Shown here piece by piece: positions 16,455 through 19,027 of a stretch of DNA of 19,027 bases. The notes under the pieces are model-generated. The model was given only the letters and a program-made list of their open reading frames with translations. It was not told the origin of the DNA and did not search any database. This DNA comes from an uncultured bacterium. Its GTDB lineage: Bacteria; Actinomycetota; Coriobacteriia; Coriobacteriales; Coriobacteriaceae. Position 1 is the stretch's first letter. Every line of letters starts with the position of its first letter. The translations under genes were made by a program, and so were the position numbers. Where the stretch lies: positions 1-19,027 of the forward strand of contig CAJMRE010000036.1 in NCBI GenBank assembly GCA_905215755.1. Direction: 5' to 3'.

Positions 16455-16495
16455 AAAACCACCACAAAGGGGACAGGCACCTTTGTGGTGGTTTT
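16455..16495. repeat. Perfect 16-bp inverted repeat with GGGGACAGGCACC core, between aroEK and aroQ
   Basis: The arms AAAACCACCACAAAGG (16455-16470) and CCTTTGTGGTGGTTTT (16480-16495) pair perfectly around GGACAGGCA. It starts two bases after the aroEK stop and ends 21 bases before the aroQ ATG. The GGGGACAGGCACC centre recalls REP-like repeats seen in many bacterial genomes (from memory, unchecked). The TTTT at the end means it could also terminate transcription. Confidence 0.92.
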
Positions 16496-16516
16496 CCAAC
16501 CGCAAAGGAAGCAACC

Positions 16517-16954
16517 ATGAAAGCACTCGTCATCAACGGCCCCAACCTCAACATGCTCGGCATTCGCGAGCCAGGCATCTACGGCAGCGACAACTACGAT
16601 CGCTTAGTGCAGATCTGCCAGGAAGCGGGTGCCGCACAGGGCTTCGACGAGGTCGAGGTCTTCCAGTCTAACCACGAGGGCAGCATCGTCGACAAGATCC
16701 AGGAGGCTTACGGAAAGGTCGACGGCATCGTCATCAACCCGGCCGCCTACACGCACACAAGCGTGGCCATCCTGGACGCGCTCAAAGCCGTCGCCATCCC
16801 GGCTGTGGAGGTCCACATTAGCGCAGTCGAGACCCGCGAAGACTTCCGCCAGGTGAGCTACGCCCGTCTGGCCTGCTTCGCCACCATCACCGGAGAGGGC
16901 CTGAAGGGCTACGCCCACGCGTTGGAGCTGCTGAAAGAGCATCTCGAAAAGTAA
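16517..16954 (+). CDS. aroQ: 3-dehydroquinate dehydratase, type II
   Basis: It converts 3-dehydroquinate to 3-dehydroshikimate by the type II (dodecameric, imidazole-like) route. The 145 residues match the usual length. Motifs are INGPNLNMLGIREPGIYG (catalytic Tyr in IYG, about residue 24), QSNHEGSIVDKI, INPAAYTHTSVAILDAL (catalytic His and substrate-binding Asn) and EVHISAVETREDFRQVS. The ATG at 16517 is preceded by AAAGGAAG; in-frame upstream codons lie inside aroEK and the hairpin. It completes the pathway and is separated from aroEK by the 16-bp inverted repeat, so it may be less tightly co-expressed than the others. Confidence 0.97.
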   Translation: MKALVINGPNLNMLGIREPGIYGSDNYDRLVQICQEAGAAQGFDEVEVFQSNHEGSIVDKIQEAYGKVDGIVINPAAYTHTSVAILDALKAVAIPAVEVHISAVETREDFRQVSYARLACFATITGEGLKGYAHALELLKEHLEK

Positions 16955-17016
16955 AATGCCAACCCCAACAAACAGCAGCGGCTTGCTCGCGCTCGGCTCC
17001 AGCAACACACAAGATG

Positions 17017-17049
17017 AAAAAAGCCCAGACCACCAAGCGGTCTGGGCTT
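17017..17049 (-). terminator. Rho-independent terminator of tRNA-Arg(TCT)
   Basis: On the minus strand an 11-bp perfect stem (AAGCCCAGACC with GGTCTGGGCTT) and a 7-base loop end in six T residues. It lies nine bases after the tRNA. It could also stop aroQ transcripts arriving from the other side; the 104 bases from the aroQ stop to the tRNA hold nothing else. Confidence 0.88.
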
Positions 17050-17058
17050 AATAAACGA

Positions 17059-17135
17059 TGGTGCTCCATGGCGGATTCGAACCGTCGACCTTGGGATTAG
17101 AAGTCCCCTGCTCTATCCAACTGAGCTAATGGAGC
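17059..17135 (-). tRNA. tRNA-Arg (anticodon TCT)
   Basis: 77 bases with encoded CCA. The acceptor stem is GCTCCAT/ATGGAGC, the D stem GCTC/GAGC, and the anticodon loop CTTCTAA gives TCT for AGA codons. Two stem positions do not pair: G27-A43 at the end of the anticodon stem and A50-C64 in the T stem (GACGG with CCGCC). The rest is canonical, so it is probably functional. Confidence 0.94.
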
Positions 17136-17147
17136 AAATAACCGCAC

Positions 17148-17174
17148 GCCCAAGCACGCGCACGCGTGCCAGGC
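17148..17174 (-). terminator. Weak hairpin after the ABC exporter genes
   Basis: On the minus strand GCCTGGCACGC pairs with GCGTGCTTGGGC, with one bulge, several G-U pairs and a 4-base loop. It lies 16 bases after the ATPase stop codon. There is no clear T run, so the call is tentative. A TATAAT-like sequence just after the stop codon on the minus strand might instead serve the tRNA. Confidence 0.3.
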
Positions 17175-17189
17175 GCTAGTAATTATAAC

Positions 17190-17957
17190 CTAGTTGAACT
17201 GCTCGCGGTACGCCTTGCAGACCTCATCAACCGGGCCGTCCATGCGAAGGTCGCCCTTCTCAATCCAAACGGCGCGCTGGCAGATGCGCTCAACCTGCTC
17301 CATGGAATGCGAAACGAACAGAACCGTCACGTCGCCGCTCTGGATAAAGTGCTGAATACGCGCCTCGCACTTTTGCTGGAAGAACACATCGCCGACGGAC
17401 AGCGTCTCGTCAACGATCAGAATATCGGGCTCGGTGATCGTCGCGATTGCAAAGGCAATACGCGCCACCATGCCCGAGGAGAAGTTCTTAAGCGGCATGT
17501 CGACAAAGTTCTGCAGCTCAGCGAACTCGATAATGCCGTCAAAGTTGGCGTCGATGAACTCCTTGGTGTAGCCGAGCAGGGCACCGTTCAGATAGATGTT
17601 CTCGCGGGCGGTCAGCTCGGGGTCAAAGCCGGCACCAAGCTCAATCAGCGGCGCGATGTTACCGTGCACCTTAACGCTGCCCTCACTGGGCTCAAGCACG
17701 CCAGCGATGATCTTGAGCATCGTAGACTTGCCGGAACCATTGGTGCCGACCAGACCCACAACTTCGCCGCGATGAATATCGAACGAGATGTGCTTAAGCG
17801 CCCGAAACTCCTCAAAGAACAGCTCGTGCTTGGCAAGCTTAATGAAGTACTCCTTGAGGTTGGTCAGCGACTCAGACGCCATGTTAAAGATCATGGTGAC
17901 GTCGTCGACCTCGACAGCCAGAGGCTGCTCGCTGTAATCAACAACAGATTCAGTCAT
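17190..17957 (-). CDS. ABC transporter ATP-binding protein, polysaccharide/teichoic acid export type
   Basis: Energy-coupling subunit of an exporter of the Wzt/TagH type that moves lipid-linked glycan across the membrane. The 255 residues include an extended region of about 45 residues before the Walker A (TNLKEYFIKLAKHELFFEEF), typical of this subfamily. Other motifs are Walker A GTNGSGKST (71-79), LGAGFDPELTARENIYLNG (Q-loop region), signature FSSGM (159-163), Walker B ILIVDE (179-184) and switch His217. There is no long C-terminal carbohydrate-binding domain as in O-antigen Wzt, so it is closer to TagH/RfbE-like short forms. The ATG at 17957 follows AAGGAG by seven bases; a GTG one codon earlier is less well spaced. 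It lies 11 bases after the permease gene, so they form one operon. The exported glycan is unknown. Confidence 0.93.
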   Translation of the reverse strand: MTESVVDYSEQPLAVEVDDVTMIFNMASESLTNLKEYFIKLAKHELFFEEFRALKHISFDIHRGEVVGLVGTNGSGKSTMLKIIAGVLEPSEGSVKVHGNIAPLIELGAGFDPELTARENIYLNGALLGYTKEFIDANFDGIIEFAELQNFVDMPLKNFSSGMVARIAFAIATITEPDILIVDETLSVGDVFFQQKCEARIQHFIQSGDVTVLFVSHSMEQVERICQRAVWIEKGDLRMDGPVDEVCKAYREQFN

Positions 17958-17968
17958 CACAGCACTCC

Positions 17969-18814
17969 TTAGATGTAGAGGATGAACTTGCGCTCGGACT
18001 TATGGAACACGGTGTAGCCAATAACAAGCGCAAGAACCGCCCAAGCAACGCACATACCAAACGTCATAAGCGAGGGCGTAGTCTGGAACAGGAAGATATC
18101 GCGCATAAACTGCAGGTAGTTATACATGGGGTTCGCATAGACCAGAATGCGCACGAGATGCGGCATTTGCGCAACGAAGTCGGTCGTCCAGAAAATAGGC
18201 GTGATGTAAGTCCACGCCGTAATGACGACGCTCCACAGATGCATGACATCGCGGAAGAAGACCGTGAGGGCGGAGAGCATCATGCCCAGGCCCATGCAGA
18301 AGCACATAAGCAGCAGTAGGCAGACAGGCAGCAGAATAAGGTGCCAAGAAGGCATAACACGGAACCACAGCATAACAATAGCTACGGCGACCAGAGAGAA
18401 GGCAAAGTTAACCAGCGAGAAGAGCACCTTCTGCACCGGGAAGACCCAGCGGTGCACCTTAACCTTCTTGAGCAGCGGGGCAGCACCCACGATCGACGTC
18501 AGAGCCTGGTTCGTAGACTCGGACATGACGGCAAAGGTGACGTTACCCACGATCAAATACAGCGGGTACATCTCGGGCGTAATCGAGCCATTGCGGCCCT
18601 GGGCAAAAATCGTCGAGAACACGATGGCCATGACAATCATCATCAGCAACGGATTGAGCACCGACCATGCGACGCCCAGAACGCTACGGCGATACTTGAT
18701 CTTAAAATCCTTGGTAACCAGCTGACGAAGGATAAACGCGTCCTTCTCAAATTCGTTCTTAGCAAACGTCGCAGGCAGACTGCGAGTTTCTTGTTGCTTT
18801 GTCTGATCCGACAC
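17969..18814 (-). CDS. ABC-2 type permease, polysaccharide/teichoic acid export type
   Basis: Membrane subunit of the exporter encoded with the downstream ATPase. The 281 residues have a polar N-terminus, then RQLVTKDFKIKYRRSVLGVAWSVLNPL, a signature of the Wzm/TagG family, followed by about six membrane helices; the ANPMYNYLQFMRDIFL stretch near the end is also characteristic. I chose the GTG at 18814, which has AAGGGAG eight bases upstream; a TTG at 18847 would add 11 residues but lies on the likely transcription start. The gene heads a two-gene unit, diverging from a glycosyltransferase gene, which supports a role in surface glycan export. Confidence 0.92.
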   Translation of the reverse strand: MSDQTKQQETRSLPATFAKNEFEKDAFILRQLVTKDFKIKYRRSVLGVAWSVLNPLLMMIVMAIVFSTIFAQGRNGSITPEMYPLYLIVGNVTFAVMSESTNQALTSIVGAAPLLKKVKVHRWVFPVQKVLFSLVNFAFSLVAVAIVMLWFRVMPSWHLILLPVCLLLLMCFCMGLGMMLSALTVFFRDVMHLWSVVITAWTYITPIFWTTDFVAQMPHLVRILVYANPMYNYLQFMRDIFLFQTTPSLMTFGMCVAWAVLALVIGYTVFHKSERKFILYI

Positions 18815-18853
18815 GGATGCAACTCCCTTACTCGTAATCGTTGACAAACGTAC

Positions 18854-18859
18854 AGTATA
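18854..18859 (-). promoter_or_regulatory. Candidate -10 box for the ABC exporter operon
   Basis: TATACT on the minus strand lies 40 bases upstream of the permease GTG. The -35 region is poor, so confidence is limited. Confidence 0.35.
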
Positions 18860-18915
18860 GACCCGACAGCAAAGTAAATGATTCGCGCAGCAAAACTGGA
18901 GAACTATCCCACATC

Positions 18916-18944
18916 TTAGGATGTCAGGCGCAAACGGCTATACT
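18916..18944 (+). promoter_or_regulatory. Candidate promoter for the glycosyltransferase gene
   Basis: On the plus strand TTAGGA and TATACT are separated by 17 bases, about 30 bases before the GTG start. The -10 is good and the -35 matches only half. The 160-base divergent region 18815-18974 holds no gene. Confidence 0.4.
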
Positions 18945-18974
18945 TTCAAGGATTGAATGTATAAGGAGCATTGA

Positions 18975-19027
18975 GTGAATTCTGAATCCATCGCCGTCAT
19001 CATCCCCTGCTACAACGAAGCGCTCAC
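18975..19027 (+). CDS. Family 2 glycosyltransferase, N-terminal fragment (cut by the window end)
   Basis: Only 17 codons are visible. They read NSES followed by IAVIIPCYNEAL, which is the classic opening strand and donor-binding loop of GT-A fold family 2 glycosyltransferases (often DPM1/GtrB-like). The GTG start at 18975 follows AAGGAG by six bases. It is divergent from the ABC exporter, so it probably belongs to the same surface glycan locus. The acceptor and sugar cannot be judged from this fragment. Confidence 0.8.
   Translation, partial: MNSESIAVIIPCYNEAL

Noticed and set aside
8141..17135. Genomic island or prophage between the two tRNA genes
   Set aside because: No integrase, transposase or phage genes are present, and all the genes are core biosynthesis with composition like their neighbours.
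1..19027. CRISPR array or tandem repeat tract
   Set aside because: Reading through all intergenic stretches showed no regularly spaced direct repeats. The only repeats are the two inverted repeats and the terminators described.

Overview
The window is GC-rich (about 60% by eye) bacterial DNA. Gene content and style suggest a Coriobacteriia actinobacterium, most likely a gut Collinsella-type organism; this is inferred from the protein sequences and gene order, not from any database search. Coding density is high, and several starts are UUG or GUG with a good Shine-Dalgarno sequence.

Region 1 (1-8217, all minus strand) reads right to left. It begins with a strongly promoted tRNA-Arg(CCG) that has its own terminator. 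Next come a CtpE-like P-type cation ATPase with a basic C-terminal tail, a membrane-anchored double zinc-ribbon protein, a cytoplasmic cyclophilin, a TPR protein with one membrane anchor and an outside domain, and the rod-shape genes mreB and mreC (mreC runs off the left edge). The theme is cell envelope and shape, with two uncharacterised single-pass membrane proteins sitting between the ATPase and mreBC.

Region 2 (8218-16954, plus strand) is a complete aromatic amino acid supercluster: aroF, tyrA, aroB, aroA, aroC, pheA, an aroE-aroK fusion, and aroQ. Together they encode all seven shikimate-pathway steps to chorismate, plus both branches from chorismate toward phenylpyruvate and 4-hydroxyphenylpyruvate. 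Genes overlap, abut or lie a few bases apart, except at two places where striking inverted repeats sit: a perfect 34-bp-arm palindrome between aroC and pheA, and a perfect 16-bp-arm hairpin between aroEK and aroQ. Both carry a GGGACRGG core and look like small repeat elements. A terminator-like hairpin just upstream of aroF suggests possible attenuation.

Region 3 (16955-19027) starts with a second arginine tRNA, tRNA-Arg(TCT), on the minus strand. It continues with a two-gene ABC exporter of the polysaccharide/teichoic acid type (ATPase and permease, minus strand) and ends, divergently, with the first codons of a family 2 glycosyltransferase. This is probably the edge of a surface-polysaccharide locus. 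The two arginine tRNA genes, in the same orientation, bracket the aromatic cluster.

No CRISPR array, transposase, integrase or rRNA gene was seen.
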